A DNA stretch of 64,000 nucleotides, from positions 2,542,001-2,606,000 of the forward strand of contig NW_026570227.1 in NCBI RefSeq assembly GCF_019649055.1, read 5' to 3'. The position numbers were made by a program, and so were the translations under genes. The notes beneath the pieces are model-generated. The model had not been told where the DNA came from. It worked only from the letters and a program-made list of their open reading frames with translations, and searched no databases. Positions 1 to 10,858 of the stretch are shown piece by piece. Position 1 is the stretch's first letter; each line of letters starts with the position of its first letter. Source of the stretch: Paramacrobiotus metropolitanus. Taxonomy: Eukaryota > Tardigrada > Eutardigrada > Parachela > Macrobiotidae.

Positions 1-93
1 TACTGCTGCAGTGCAACCGCAGTCGTGATTTGTTGTCTTTCTGTCGTTTCTGCGCGCTTTCCATCCTTTTCCTGTAGTGAGTGTAGTCCCGCG

Positions 94-468
94 ATGGCCC
101 ACGCCGAGCAGCCCGCGGCCCCCGCAGTGGAGGAGACATGGTCCGTCGAGGATATCTTAGATGATGAAGCTGCCGCGAACGGGACCCACGAGTTCCTGAT
201 CAAGTGGCTCGGTTGTCCGCCAGAGCAGAACAGCTGGGAGCCCCTGGATAACCTCCTGGCGGGGGAGTGGAACCTCCGGGATGCCATTATTGACTATCTG
301 GAGGCCAAGTACAAGGGCGGCATGGTGCTGCTGGATGAGCTGCCGGAGAAGGGAACCAAGGGAAAAATCAAGTATTACATTGTGACGAAGGAGAAACAGC
401 GGGAGATGCAGCGGAATGGAATGCTGGATGTTTATGGCAAAGGGACAGACGCCGGGCGCCGTGACACT
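94..468 (+). CDS. Chromodomain protein, first coding exon (gene continues)
   Basis: The ATG at 94 opens 125 codons ending exactly at a consensus splice donor GTGAGT (469-474). Residues 15-70 form a chromodomain: TWSVEDILD, then FLIKWLG, then SWEPLDNLL and a C-terminal helix ending in IIDYLEAKYK. This fold in HP1, Polycomb and CDY proteins binds methyl-lysine on histone tails in the nucleus. Of the three HP1 cage aromatics, the first is Trp instead of Tyr, the second (KW) is present, and the third position appears to be Cys in LGC, so methyl-lysine binding may be altered. A charged linker (residues 85-125) follows. In-frame sequence upstream to 25 lacks an ATG and is read as 5' UTR. No later exon can be joined with confidence; the candidate at 1470 does not fit the phase directly. 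Confidence 0.8.
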
Positions 469-1469
469 GTGAGTACGGATTGTTTTGTTTTTCGGATTAA
501 AATAGAACGGTTTTACCGGTTTTTCTAATTTTCGAAATTATTTTTAAAATTCAGTTTACATATTAATTTATTTAAATTTGATTTTTTAATATTTATTTTT
601 ACCGGAGTATTTTAGACAGTTAATAATGAAATTTAATTTGTTCCGTTGATTTGAGTTTACATACAGATTTTTAATGGTAAGATATAAATGTGTTTACCGG
701 GGTATTTAATTTTAGAAAATTATTTTCAAAATTAAATTTATGTATCTTAATTTATTTAATTTTGATTTTTGAATTTTGATGTTCTTACCCAAGTGTTTAA
801 TTTTAGAAAATTATTTGGAGTTTATATTTGAGTAATTTATCTGTTTTTAGTTTATTTGAATTTACGTTTGTATTTGTAATGTTAAAATACAAATGTTTTT
901 GCCCTCTTGTTTAATTTTAGAAAATTAATTTTGAAATTTGACAGTTGCAAAAATTCCAACAGATGGAAATCGAAAACAGTAAAATCAGCTTTATGCATCC
1001 TTTTTGTGGTGAAATTTGGGCTCTGTTTTTGCACGTATCATAGCGCTAAGTTTTGCCGTAAAGTGAAAGTAATTTCATTAGTTCCAGTCTCGTACAAACG
1101 GAATTTGTGGGGACTTAAATTCGTAGTTATGCTTCTTTCTAAATTTAATTAATTCTTGCGAAATTAAATCGTTACAGTTTCGGTTAATATTAATATGACT
1201 GTATCCGATTTAAAATTGTTCTATACATCCATTTTTATTTGATTCGTGGTTTTTTCAAAAATTATTTGCTAAAATTAATTTTTATAAAAGTTTGCTGATT
1301 ATTTTATTAGTTTTTTTTGCTATAGTTTCTTATTTTATTTAATCAAATTTTTGTTTCATTTGTGCTTTTGTTTGTGGCGTTTTGACGTTTCATGTTCTTC
1401 AGATTTTTGTTTTTATTGCATCATTATCCAGCGTTACATTTACGGTTAGTTGAATTTGATAATTTTCAG
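469..1469 (+). other. Probable intron of the chromodomain gene
   Basis: Strongly AT-rich sequence beginning with the donor GTGAGT. It contains loose internal repeats of the form TTTAATTTTAGAAAATTATTTT (near 700, 800 and 905), several of which end in AG and could act as acceptors. No convincing coding exon was found. Confidence 0.4.
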
Positions 1470-1560
1470 GGATGATTTTCCCGCGTTCCACCGGAAAGTG
1501 GACGCCGTTATGCGCCAAAACCAGCAAGGAGCAGCGGGATCCTCCAAAACCAACGCGTAG
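1470..1560 (+). CDS. Putative terminal exon, copy A of a duplicated exon
   Basis: After the acceptor TTTTCAG the frame reads DDFPAFHRKVDAVMRQNQQG and stops at TAG 1558-1560. The same block recurs at 7798. In the shared part, three of four substitutions are silent in this plus-strand frame, whereas the opposite-strand frame would change amino acids at most of them. It could be the last exon of the chromodomain gene, but its phase needs a preceding exon ending two bases into a codon, which the exon ending at 468 does not provide. Function not recognised. Confidence 0.3.
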
Positions 1561-2224
1561 ATCGATACTCACCACTTGTGAAGAAAATTTCCGCATTTTA
1601 CAATTTTATTAATTTGAAGCTTTCGTTGAAAACTGGTTTCTCATTTCTCTAATTCGGAATTGAATATTTTTTGCATTATATTTCAGCTTGTGCGTTCGCA
1701 CAGTTTATAGTTTACTAAACTTGTACAGTTGTGTAACCGAATACGGCTTTAACCTGTGATGAAATGCGTTTACAGCATCTTGACTTTAAATTCTGAGGAT
1801 TTGCATACAGTTGCACACGAATAAGCTTTGAAATGGTGAATGTGTAACCGTGATAAATAGAATTTTTTTCGCTTACTGACGGGCCTAATACTCTTAGCGG
1901 TTTCTATGTTTTCTACGTTGGATGCGACGGTGAATAGAAATGAACTTTGATTGTGGATAGAAATAAACCTGGGTTACGTTCAACGTTGATATGCAAAGTT
2001 CAAACCATAACAAGCGGGATAGTTTTGTTTATCGAGTGGTTTATTAATTGGTATTTTGCTTGATAACTTAGTGGTACATACTACATAGTTAGTGATTTTA
2101 GAGGCGGACGCGTTAGTATCTGCCGATTACTTTGTACGACAAGATTCGTTATCTTAATGGCATTTCTCTCAACAGTGCAAGCGCGCGGAAGATTCTTTTT
2201 CAGTTTACATTAAACGTTAAGAAA

Positions 2225-2700
2225 TTGCTCACATTTGTTGGCCTTTATTAATTAATTTTTCATGTAGATTCGTCACTAGATACAGACCGTGCAGTTATCA
2301 TGGTGTTTATTGACCATTAATTATATTAATTTTACCGGCCGTTGCATGTATTTGACGACCTTTATTAACTAATTACATCAGATTGGTTGGACTTTATTAA
2401 CTAATTAATTATTATGTTATTTTCGTCTTTATGTACATTCTTTATGGTGTTTGTTGACCTTTATTTATCATTAAATGTTTTCACTGTCGTAGTGAGTAGT
2501 TGATGACCTTTATTGAATTAATTACATCAGATTTGTTGGCTTTGTTAATTAATTATTGTGTTATTTTCGTCATTATGTACATTCTTATATTCATGGTGCT
2601 TCTTCCTTTATTTATCGTTAAATATTTTCGCCGTAAAAATGTAGTTGATGACCATTTTTAATTAATTACATCAGATTCGTCACAATGGGCATAAAACTGA
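2225..2700. repeat. AT-rich degenerate tandem repeat
   Basis: About two and a half units of roughly 150-190 bp. Each contains GACCTTTATT, an ATTACATCAGATT word, a TTATTTTCGTC word and a TATTTTC-CGT word. The same unit appears once or slightly more in copy B (9105-9330) and copy C (11905-12050), so unit number differs between segment copies. Confidence 0.6.
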
Positions 2701-2714
2701 AATGGCAGATGCAT

Positions 2715-5035
2715 GATAGGTTAACTAATGGATACCGCTGTTAATTTTCCCCTTTCGCATTATTGGATTAATGTCCGTAGCGTACAGTACGTCTGTACGA
2801 CCAACTATTCTCAAGTTAACTTAAACTTTCCCCATCAATAAGCAACATATGAATCATAGTAATATCGGTACATCGATTTAGACGTTTACTCAGATGGAAA
2901 ACGTATGGATCACAATCACCCTTAAATCAGTGTTTTTTTGTCTTGAAAAAGACAAAATTTGTCCTGGAATTATTCTGTCGTAACCCGGCAAAAATATCTA
3001 GGTAAAAATACTGCTTTTTTCTCTTGAAACTCTTTGCGTCTGTCTCCTAAATTTCTGTACTTTGTATTGGAATACTAATTAGTTATTTGAAGACCCTTTT
3101 GTGTACGTAGCCATTTTTCGTATTTAATCAACAGGAATTTACTGACGGTTTAGATTCAGTAGTTGTTGGGGATGAGTGTATGGAAAAGTTTTCGACTGAC
3201 AGAAATTATACCGGCAAGTTGGCAACGAACATGTCAGTAATCCCGCTTTGCATATCTTTTCTGAAAAATGCATTTTTCCTCCTCGGTGGACAACTGCCAG
3301 TTTCTATATGTCACCCAACCATCCACACCAATTTCGTTTGATAGCACTGAGCATCCAGTTCGATTGTCATGCAGTTAGAGAATACCGGTACATTGTGCGC
3401 AGTTTTAGTACAACGATTCGCAATTGCTACTTCCCAAAACAAAGAAATAGGTATTAATTTGTAATAAGATACGTACTGCTGCACTGGCCAGGCGGTGTAA
3501 ATAATTTTTTGCCTGAAAGAGTCAAGGATAGACACGGATGCTGTCAGTTTACATGCATCCCAATAAATACCATCAGTTAAATTCCTTGCCGCGTGCCGGA
3601 TAATTAGTAGCATTGGAAAACAAAGGGAAATCAAGAATTTCCGTGTTGGTGCAGCGCGGTACGAAGATTGCGCTCGACTGAAACATCAAGTTTTGTCGAA
3701 CGCATTCACTAACAACTAACAAGTGCTGCACCCGCAATGGAACTGTATGATACACGCAGCCGTTGGGATGTCACTCTGTGTGAATCCTGATAAGAGACTT
3801 TTTTTGACATCAGTGATGTACGCGTACGTGCCCCTTTGCTATGACATTGCGTTTTCAGCTATGAACCGTTGAATGTCTTCTGTTGATTGACCATAACGAT
3901 TAATGAATATACAAGTAGAAACATGCCTAAATAATAAAATAAATGAATTACAACTTGCGCGGTGTTCTTTTATCTTTATGTATAATATGAACAATGTATA
4001 TGTTGTTATATTATAGAGAGGTTTATTGTGTAGATGAATATAGATGAATTTAGCTTTACCACCGGCAAACTATCAGATAATCAAGCATTTCTGTTGGATT
4101 GATTGTGTTAGTTTGAAGTACTGCATACAAAAGCGGACCGTTTCAATGGATGCATAATTATAAGAAGTACAAAGTAGTACAATGTTCAGTAATTAACGTT
4201 ATCGATTAGCATTTCGCGGCGCTAATGAAAAATTTCATCTGCCTACTGTCGCACTTACAGTGTCTTATTACGTAATAATTATTACTTACAGTGCCTTGTT
4301 ACAATTTACAAAGTAAAGTATACTCTGTAAATTTTAATAATTTAGCTGCTACAGAAATAAATCAGCTAGCGATATCGCTTTTATTGTGCGCACTCTGTCT
4401 CTCTCTCTCTCTCTCTGAGTCTGAAGGAGATTAATTTAAGTAATACTTAATTTGGCGCTACCATTGCTACCGGGAGTTTTTTGGAATGCAATAAAATATA
4501 TTATAATTACATCTTTGGCTAAGCTTCTGGCTAGCATGCAGGGAAAAAAATAAGGTGATTTGCGCTTATGCATAATTACAGTGTTAAGCGCACACATTCC
4601 GTAATCAATTACGGAGTACTACGCATAAAAAACAAGAATGCCCAATCTTTCAGGGTGTAATACAAATTTTTTTAGTAATAGGGTCGAAGTATCGCAATTG
4701 ACTTAGCTTCTACGTATACACATTAACTCGTGCAAATGATGCTCGTACATCTTCAACAAGATTAATTAATCTTGTAAGTTTATGGGAAGCTGTAGAAGCT
4801 TAAGGTGAATTTGCTAGCTAAAATTATTTTAGTATTTTTCGAATGAAATTTGCCGAATCACGACAATATTCATGCTGAACGAGATAAAATTATAACTATC
4901 CAGGCGTTATCAGTCAGCGCTGAAAGCGATTTGCATGAACCGACATGCAAACCTGTGTATCGGATGCGGTTTTTTGTGAATCACTCATCCGAAACATATA
5001 AAACTGTCTTTCCATATAAATGTTATTAATAGGGT
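2715..5035. other. Extra segment present only in copy A
   Basis: No gene recognised. Contains a CT microsatellite (about 4396-4417). The stretch at 4895-5035, starting with GTTATCAGTCAGCGC, is similar to sequence immediately right of the Mutator-like element (26010-26150). It therefore provides a copy of that element's unoccupied target. Confidence 0.5.
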
Positions 5036-5273
5036 TTCGAAAAGGCGGTCATACAGACTGTACGTATCCACAGGACCACGTATAATTATTTGGTAATTAA
5101 ATTGTCAGGCATACAAAGTTAATGACAATAAACGAAATTAATGCATTTGCGATTTTCACATTCACAATACGGGCAGTGGGCGGCCTCTGGACGCCGGCCG
5201 ATCTTCATGAAGGGATCCAAGAATCCGGCCGGAAATGAAATGGGTGCCGGGCCGAAGCCGACGATCACGATTG

Positions 5274-5334
5274 GGTTAATCAGCCCGGAATCCGGGCTAA
5301 TTAACCCATAAACCGTCGGTCGCGCGCGCGCGCG
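5274..5334. repeat. Palindrome and CG dinucleotide run in GC-rich patch
   Basis: An imperfect palindrome (GGGTTAATCAGCCCGG / CCGGGCTAATTAACCC, 5274-5307) is followed by a run of alternating CG ending near 5334. The patch is GC-rich within AT-rich surroundings and has partial counterparts in copies B and C. Confidence 0.55.
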
Positions 5335-5689
5335 CCTGGACCGTGTGACGCATCGTATGACGGCGGCGGGACTTAAATATTCACGATCACAGGAGTCGCG
5401 GCTCTGGTTGACCAATGAATTAAGCTTCACGTTTACAATTAAGCGAGGTGCTTCAGGAGCTTTGCACCCGGAGTCCGTTAAGCTTAACGGACGGCGGTTC
5501 CGTCAATCCGGGGAATAATAGCGTTTCACGAATTTCCAGGTAATACCGAGAGATTTTGGTGCAATTAATAATAAGAAACCCAATAACAACATTAATGGCA
5601 AATCATGGCGATGGCACTGATGGAAAACATGGCGCTAACAGAATTCGAAATAATATTACTATAATAATTATTAGTATGTATTTCGAATG

Positions 5690-7050
5690 CAGTTAACGCC
5701 ATGTTTTCCACGGTAAATAATCCGCCCATTTTTAATCTAATTTCCAGTACGATCGTTTGCTAATTAAACAAGCGAAAATGTAAGAGATGCACAAATAAAA
5801 TATTACTGCAAAGTGCAGCGACGATTTTTATAGAGGTTTATTTTAAGTCGCAGTAAGCACAGAATAGTTGATTGAGCGGACAATGCTCATGCAGTGGCGC
5901 CTTTATGCTAGGATGTACTAACTGCAGTTTTGCTTGATCATACCGATTTGATGATAGGAGTATCGGTATAATCATTATTACATATCGTATATCGGTATAT
6001 TTCAATCGGTACATACTATATAGGATACACGGATCGGTATATCTCAATCGATATCTACGTTGTTTACGAAGGCATTACTCGATCGGTCAGCTTCCGGACA
6101 GCTGGGACGACAGACAATGGACGGCTAGTTAAAGCGCGCGATAGCGTATCTTATCTTCTTCCGTTGTTCGCACTCACAATACCCGGTACGCGTCGTAATC
6201 GCTGGGCAATGTGGTAAGTTGTGGTGGTTCGGAAAAGCATAGTGAAATTTCTGTTTATTAGATCTTAATTGGCAGCTAGGTGAACGTAAACTGTACAGTG
6301 ACAGTGGTGTTGTCACCGAACAAAGTGCAAGAACAAAGGTGTGCACTGTGAATGAATTTATGGATTGCTTCCTTGAACAACGAGCGATTAATGAAAATGC
6401 AAGTACTGTATACTTAAAACTCCAGTTGTATTTTCCAAGTAGTGTTGTTTTTGTACTTATTTTTTACGTCTGGGATAAGATAATAATGTAATAATTTAAT
6501 AATTATATTAATTTCGTTAATCACGCGGTTCATTCAGGCATCTGTACTGCATGGAGCGCAATTACGTATACAAATTATACTGCAACTAAAATTGCGGCAC
6601 ATCTAAAGTGTTTTACTGTATTTTAGTGCTTTACTGTATTTTTAGTGCTTGCCGGTAAGGATGGCAAGTTGTACGTGGAAATGTACCTTCGATAAGACCA
6701 CCCATTAAAATCTGCCATGTTCCGTGATTCAGTTTAATTCTGTACGAGTACTACTAGTGCTTAAATTACCAGCGGTCCAGCATTATTAAGTATCGTAGTA
6801 AACATTAATTATCGGAGACATTAATCAGCTTATCGTGTAGACTAACTTCCCGTACATCACGAATGCGTTTAGTTTGTGTTACGCGATGATTATTGTGATT
6901 ATTTTTTCTTTAATATTTTCATTCATAGTGATCTTTCAGATTCTGAGTACATATACAGTACGTGAAATACAGATAACAATATTAAGTAAATATAATTAAT
7001 TAATTGCAGTTTTTGGTATACTACTATTGCATTATCATTGTAGAAGTTAG
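5690..7050. other. Distal half of copy A; no gene resolved
   Basis: Homologous to 9775-10560 in copy B and 13490-14900 in copy C. Contains several ATCGGTATAT-type motifs (5960-6050) and the 41-bp core (6138-6180), followed by GCAATGTG|GTAAGT, a good splice-donor match at about 6208-6221 that is kept in copy B and lost in copy C. Reading frames around the core are interrupted differently in each copy. Confidence 0.45.
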
Positions 7051-7064
7051 CTTGGAAAAATAAT

Positions 7065-7260
7065 GAAGTCCCAGGAACCACGGCAGTAAGCTCTACCAAG
7101 CTATCGGTGCCGTTCGTGTCCGTCCCGTTGAGATCTAGCGCCTCGTTGTTGTCCATGGGGAATATGGGGACGGATAGCAAACGGCGTTGTTGCGGTTTGC
7201 TTTCGGTGGAGTCCGCACCATCCGTCGCGGCATTGCAGCCAGCTCCCTCGGCCACGGTGG
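7065..7260 (-). pseudogene. Possible exon relic shared by copies A and C
   Basis: On the minus strand an ATG at about 7155 opens a frame with two NGT sequons (NGTDTNGTD), which could suggest the extracellular N-terminus of a secreted or membrane protein. The homologous block in copy C (15015-15150) has shifted frames and a stop, so if this was coding it is decayed in at least one copy. No family recognised. Confidence 0.2.
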
Positions 7261-7295
7261 GATTGTCCGGACATACATTAATTCGAATAAACTAT

Positions 7296-7780
7296 GGAAA
7301 GCGTACTCGCTTCTGGCGGGCACTGCATGACTAAAGCGTAGCAGTAAATTTATAATGTTTTTATCTACAGTACAGCTTAGCAGCTAGAATGCATGTTACA
7401 ATTATGAAGCGTGTAGAGTAAAATCCTTACACCAGTGAGATATTCCGGCGGGGCAGATGAGAAGTCCGCTGTTCTCGAAGCAGGACAATAGTTCTGGATG
7501 GGACATTTTTGGCCATATTGAAAACTTTCCTGTAAACCTACTTGGAGGGAAATACTCGTATTTATGGTCTAAATTATGGTGGTCGTCTCTCTGAGCCGGT
7601 GAATTCATGGTTTCACCGATTATACATGTAGGCGTGTTACTGGACATTACTACTTAATGCATTTTCCCAACTTCATCTTTGACGAATTTGGTAGCGTCAC
7701 GTCTTGTTCGTCTTGCTTGCCCACCTTTTAAGTACCCAACTTGCTCTCCTACTGTACACCACACCTACGTAAAGGTTACA
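7296..7780. other. Spacer between segment copies A and B
   Basis: Sequence not shared with the other copies. A minus-strand frame of 81 codons begins with ATG at 7647 and could contain an exon, but it shows no recognised domain and no clear splice signals. Confidence 0.3.
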
Positions 7781-7797
7781 GGCTGCCTAATTTTCAG

Positions 7798-7951
7798 GGA
7801 TGATTTTCCCGCATTCCACCGGAAAGTGGACGCCGTTATGCGCCAAAACCAGCAGGGCGCAGTGGGATCCTCGAAAAGTCACGAAAACCAGCGCGTAGAT
7901 ATGATACTCACGAGTTTCGAAGAAAATTTCCACATTTTACATTTTCATTGA
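7798..7951 (+). CDS. Putative terminal exon, copy B of a duplicated exon
   Basis: Follows the acceptor TTTTCAG and reads the same peptide start as the copy at 1470 (DDFPAFHRKVDAVMRQNQQG). It continues for about 30 further codons to a stop at 7949-7951, whereas copy A stops earlier because of a short deletion and frame change. Conservation of the frame between copies is the only evidence that it codes. Confidence 0.3.
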
Positions 7952-8206
7952 TTTGAACTTTCGTTATAAACTGGTTTTTAATTCTCTAGTCCGGAATTGA
8001 ATTGTCTTCATATTACACTGGAGCTTGTGCGTTCGCACAGTTTATAGTTGTTCTAAACTTGTACAGTTGTGTAACTAGCGAATACTGCTTTAACCCATGA
8101 TGTTACTGCGTTGACGGCATCTTGGTTTTAAATTGAGGATTTGCAATAGTTGCACACAAATGAGCTGTGGAATGGTGAATGTGTAACCGACGTACCGTGA
8201 TACATA

Positions 8207-8746
8207 CAATGTACGACAAAAAGAGGTTGAACCGATCAGTCGGTCCGCGGTTCAAAATAACCTCGCAACGACACGCCACTAAAACTTGACGCTTACTTTT
8301 TGTCGTTGCGCTCGTGAATATCAAAGTGCAGCTATACTAGTTGCATATCAAAGGTGTAGAAACAAATTTTAAACTTTTGATACTAAACCTGTATTGTTTA
8401 TGGCGAACAGCACAAATTCTAGCCATTTTGCTTTCTCGTAGGCACAGCATAGGATCTGTGCGCATAACCGTTTGGCTTGCAATCAATGCTTAAGTCTATG
8501 GGAAAGCAAAATGGCTAGAATTTGTGCTGTTCGCCATAAACAGCCACAGGTTTAGTATCAAAAAGTTTAAAATTTGTTTCTACACCTTTTGATATGCAAC
8601 TAGTATAGCTGCACTTTGTTATTCACGGAGCGCGAGCGTCTGAAAGTAGTGAGTAAGCGTCCAAGTTTTAGTGGTGGCGTGTCGTTGCGAGGTTATTTTG
8701 AACCGCGGACCGACTGATCGGTTCAACCTCTTTTTGTCGTACATTG
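8207..8746. mobile_element. 540-bp fold-back (long inverted repeat) element with TA target duplication
   Basis: The two halves are reverse complements over roughly 220 bp each around a short unpaired centre (about 8435-8495). Outer ends read CAATGTACGACAAAAAGAGG and its complement. TA dinucleotides flank the element (8205-8206 and 8747-8748). The empty site survives in copy A as GATAAATAGAATTT at about 1852-1865. A TA duplication fits Tc1/mariner-type mobilisation. It encodes no protein. Short one-arm reading frames in it are incidental. Confidence 0.85.
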
Positions 8747-9538
8747 TAGAATGTTTTTCGCATACTGACGCCTGACGGGTCTAATATTCTTACTTCTTAG
8801 CGGTTTCTATGTTTTCTACGATGGATGCGACGGTGCTGGCTTAAAATGTGGATAGAATTAAAACTTGGGTTACGTTGATATGCAAAGTGCCAACCGTAAC
8901 AAACGGGATAATTTGGTTTATTACGTGGTAATTGTGTTTAGTAAGCGGTTTGCTTTAATTTCGACCAGTGGACGCGCATTACTAACGGGTAACGGCCGAT
9001 TACTATGTACGTTATCTTCGTTAGCTGCATTTCTCTCAGCAGTGCAAGCGCGAGCACATTACTTTTCAGCTAAAATTACACGTTGAGAAATTTTTGACAT
9101 TTTTTGACCTGTATTAAATAATTTTTTATGTAGATTCGTCATTATGAACATTCTTCATGGTGTTTATTGACCTTTAATTATTGTCATCGTCGTAATGTAT
9201 TTGATGGCCTTTAATAATTATTTACATCCGATTTTTTTATCTTATATTAATTATTATTAGCTATTTTCACCGTCGTAATGCAGTTGATGACCTTTATTAA
9301 ATGAATTACATCAGATTCGCCACAATCACGATGCCAAACGGGGATAAAATAGAATTGCAGATGACAGGTTAACTTTAGAAAAGTCGGTCATACAGACAGC
9401 TGTACGTGTATCCACAGGACCACAAATCATTTGTAATTACCGTAATTACCTAAAGTCTCAAGCACACGGAATTAATGACAATAAACGAAAAAATGCACCT
9501 GCGCTTTCACATTTCACAATCTGGACAGTGGACGCCGC

Positions 9539-9564
9539 GGGCCTTCAGTATATACTGAAGGCCC
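9539..9564. repeat. 26-bp perfect palindrome
   Basis: GGGCCTTCAGTAT followed by its exact reverse complement, in the GC-rich patch of copy B. No counterpart in copies A or C. Confidence 0.7.
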
Positions 9565-10027
9565 GCCGCCATCCTACGAGGCTGTTTAATTGGCGGTTTA
9601 TCACAGAAGCCGCGGCTCCTACGATCGGAATCCGGAGATGAATGGAGCTCCCGATCCGCGAAATAAAAGTGGTTAACGATTTTCCGGGTAATATCGAGAA
9701 ATTTTGGTACATTTAACAAAAAAAATCCTTATAACTGTATAACAACACTATTAATATTATTTCGAATTCAGTTGACGCCAATGTTTTCCGTACGAGTACG
9801 GTAAATAATCCGCCCATTTTTAATCTAATTTACAGTACGATCGTTTGCTAATTCAGCAAGCGAAAATGGAAAAGATGCAAAAAATAAAATATTATTGCAA
9901 GTGCAGCAACCATTTTTATAGAGGTTTGTTTTAAGGCTCAATAAGTGTACAATAGTTGCTGCAGCGGACAATGCACAGTGGCGCCTTCATGCTGATAATA
10001 TGTACTACATAACTCCAGTTTTGCGTG

Positions 10028-10118
10028 ATCACACCGATGTGATGATAAGAGTATCGGTATAAATTATAATAATATTATAATTTATACCGATACTCTTTAA
10101 TCATCACATCGGTGTGAT
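10028..10118. repeat. 91-bp AT-rich palindrome
   Basis: The left arm, ATCACACCGATGTGATGA onward, pairs with the right arm ending in CATCACATCGGTGTGAT, with only a small bulge. The centre is AATTATAATAATATTATAATT. It is built from the ATCGGTATA motif clustered here in all three segment copies, but the extended palindrome exists only in copy B. Confidence 0.7.
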
Positions 10119-10560
10119 ATGTACATACCGATTGAAATATACCGCTCGTATGATTATGTCGGTATATTTCAATCGCTATCTGTACATGTGCCTATACACG
10201 TATCGGTATATCTCACATGTCAATTTCCGTTGTTTACGATGGCATTACTCGATCGGCCAGTTTCCAGACACTTGGACGATTGCGACGGACAATGGACAGC
10301 TTGGAAAAACGCGCGATAGCGTATCTTATCTTCTTCCGTTGTTCGCACTCAAAGTGCCAGGTATGCGTCGTAATCGCTGGGCAGTGTGGTAAGTTGCGGT
10401 GGTTCAGAAAATCGTGCTTAAATTTCTGCTTGTAGATCTCAATTGGCAGCGAGATGAACGCGCGTAAATTGTACAAATGCGATTACAGTGGTGCGGTCAA
10501 CGAACAAAGTGCAAGAATAAAGTGTGAATGAATTTATGACTGCTTCCTTGAACAACAAGC

Positions 10561-10858
10561 GATTAATATAACGAAATGGCTACGCGCTACGCGCGAGAGC
10601 ATCTCACGCTATGAGTTTTGGCTACGCGCGAGAGTTTTCGGGCGGAACGAAATTTAAAATAACAAAATATTATTTACCTTCATACTTTGTAGATTATCAT
10701 AATATTTGTCATGTCATGACAACCTGTAAATGCTGTAGGAGTCACCTTCGTACACGAAAGTAAGACGTATCATATACTTAGTAAGTAAGCATCATAATAT
10801 CGAACCGGCATCTCGCACATTGCGCTGACCGGTGTTTCTGTAATAATTAGCCCACACA
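10561..10858. other. Spacer; short GC-rich repeats
   Basis: Contains repeats of GGCTACGCGC and CGCGCGAGAG (10577-10640) followed by AT-rich sequence. No gene recognised. Confidence 0.4.

Larger units (their letters stand above)
1440..7295. repeat. Segmental repeat, copy A
   Basis: Longest of three diverged copies of one segment. Landmarks in order: an exon-like block after TTTTCAG (1470), the GTGCGTTCGCACAG motif (1692), AT-rich tandem units (2225-2700), a block containing the words GTATCCACAGGACCAC (5065), a GC-rich patch (5170-5400), the ATCGGTATAT motif cluster (5960-6050), a 41-bp nearly invariant core (6138-6180) and a block with GCACCATCCGTCG (7215). Copy A alone carries about 2.3 kb (2715-5035) between landmarks that are adjacent in copies B and C. 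Part of that extra sequence (4900-5035) resembles the right flank of the Mutator-like element at 26010, so it is probably an insertion. Confidence 0.75.
7780..10560. repeat. Segmental repeat, copy B
   Basis: Matches copy A from about 1440 to 6390, in the same order and orientation, but lacks the 2.3-kb segment 2715-5035 and everything beyond the A-copy landmark at 6390. It is interrupted by the fold-back element 8207-8746, which is absent from the matching site in copy A (about 1857). Confidence 0.75.

Noticed and set aside
1399-1596. Minus-strand frame with LLVLAHNGVHFPVERGK
   Set aside because: Substitutions between the two copies change amino acids on this strand but are mostly silent on the plus strand, which also has a splice acceptor.
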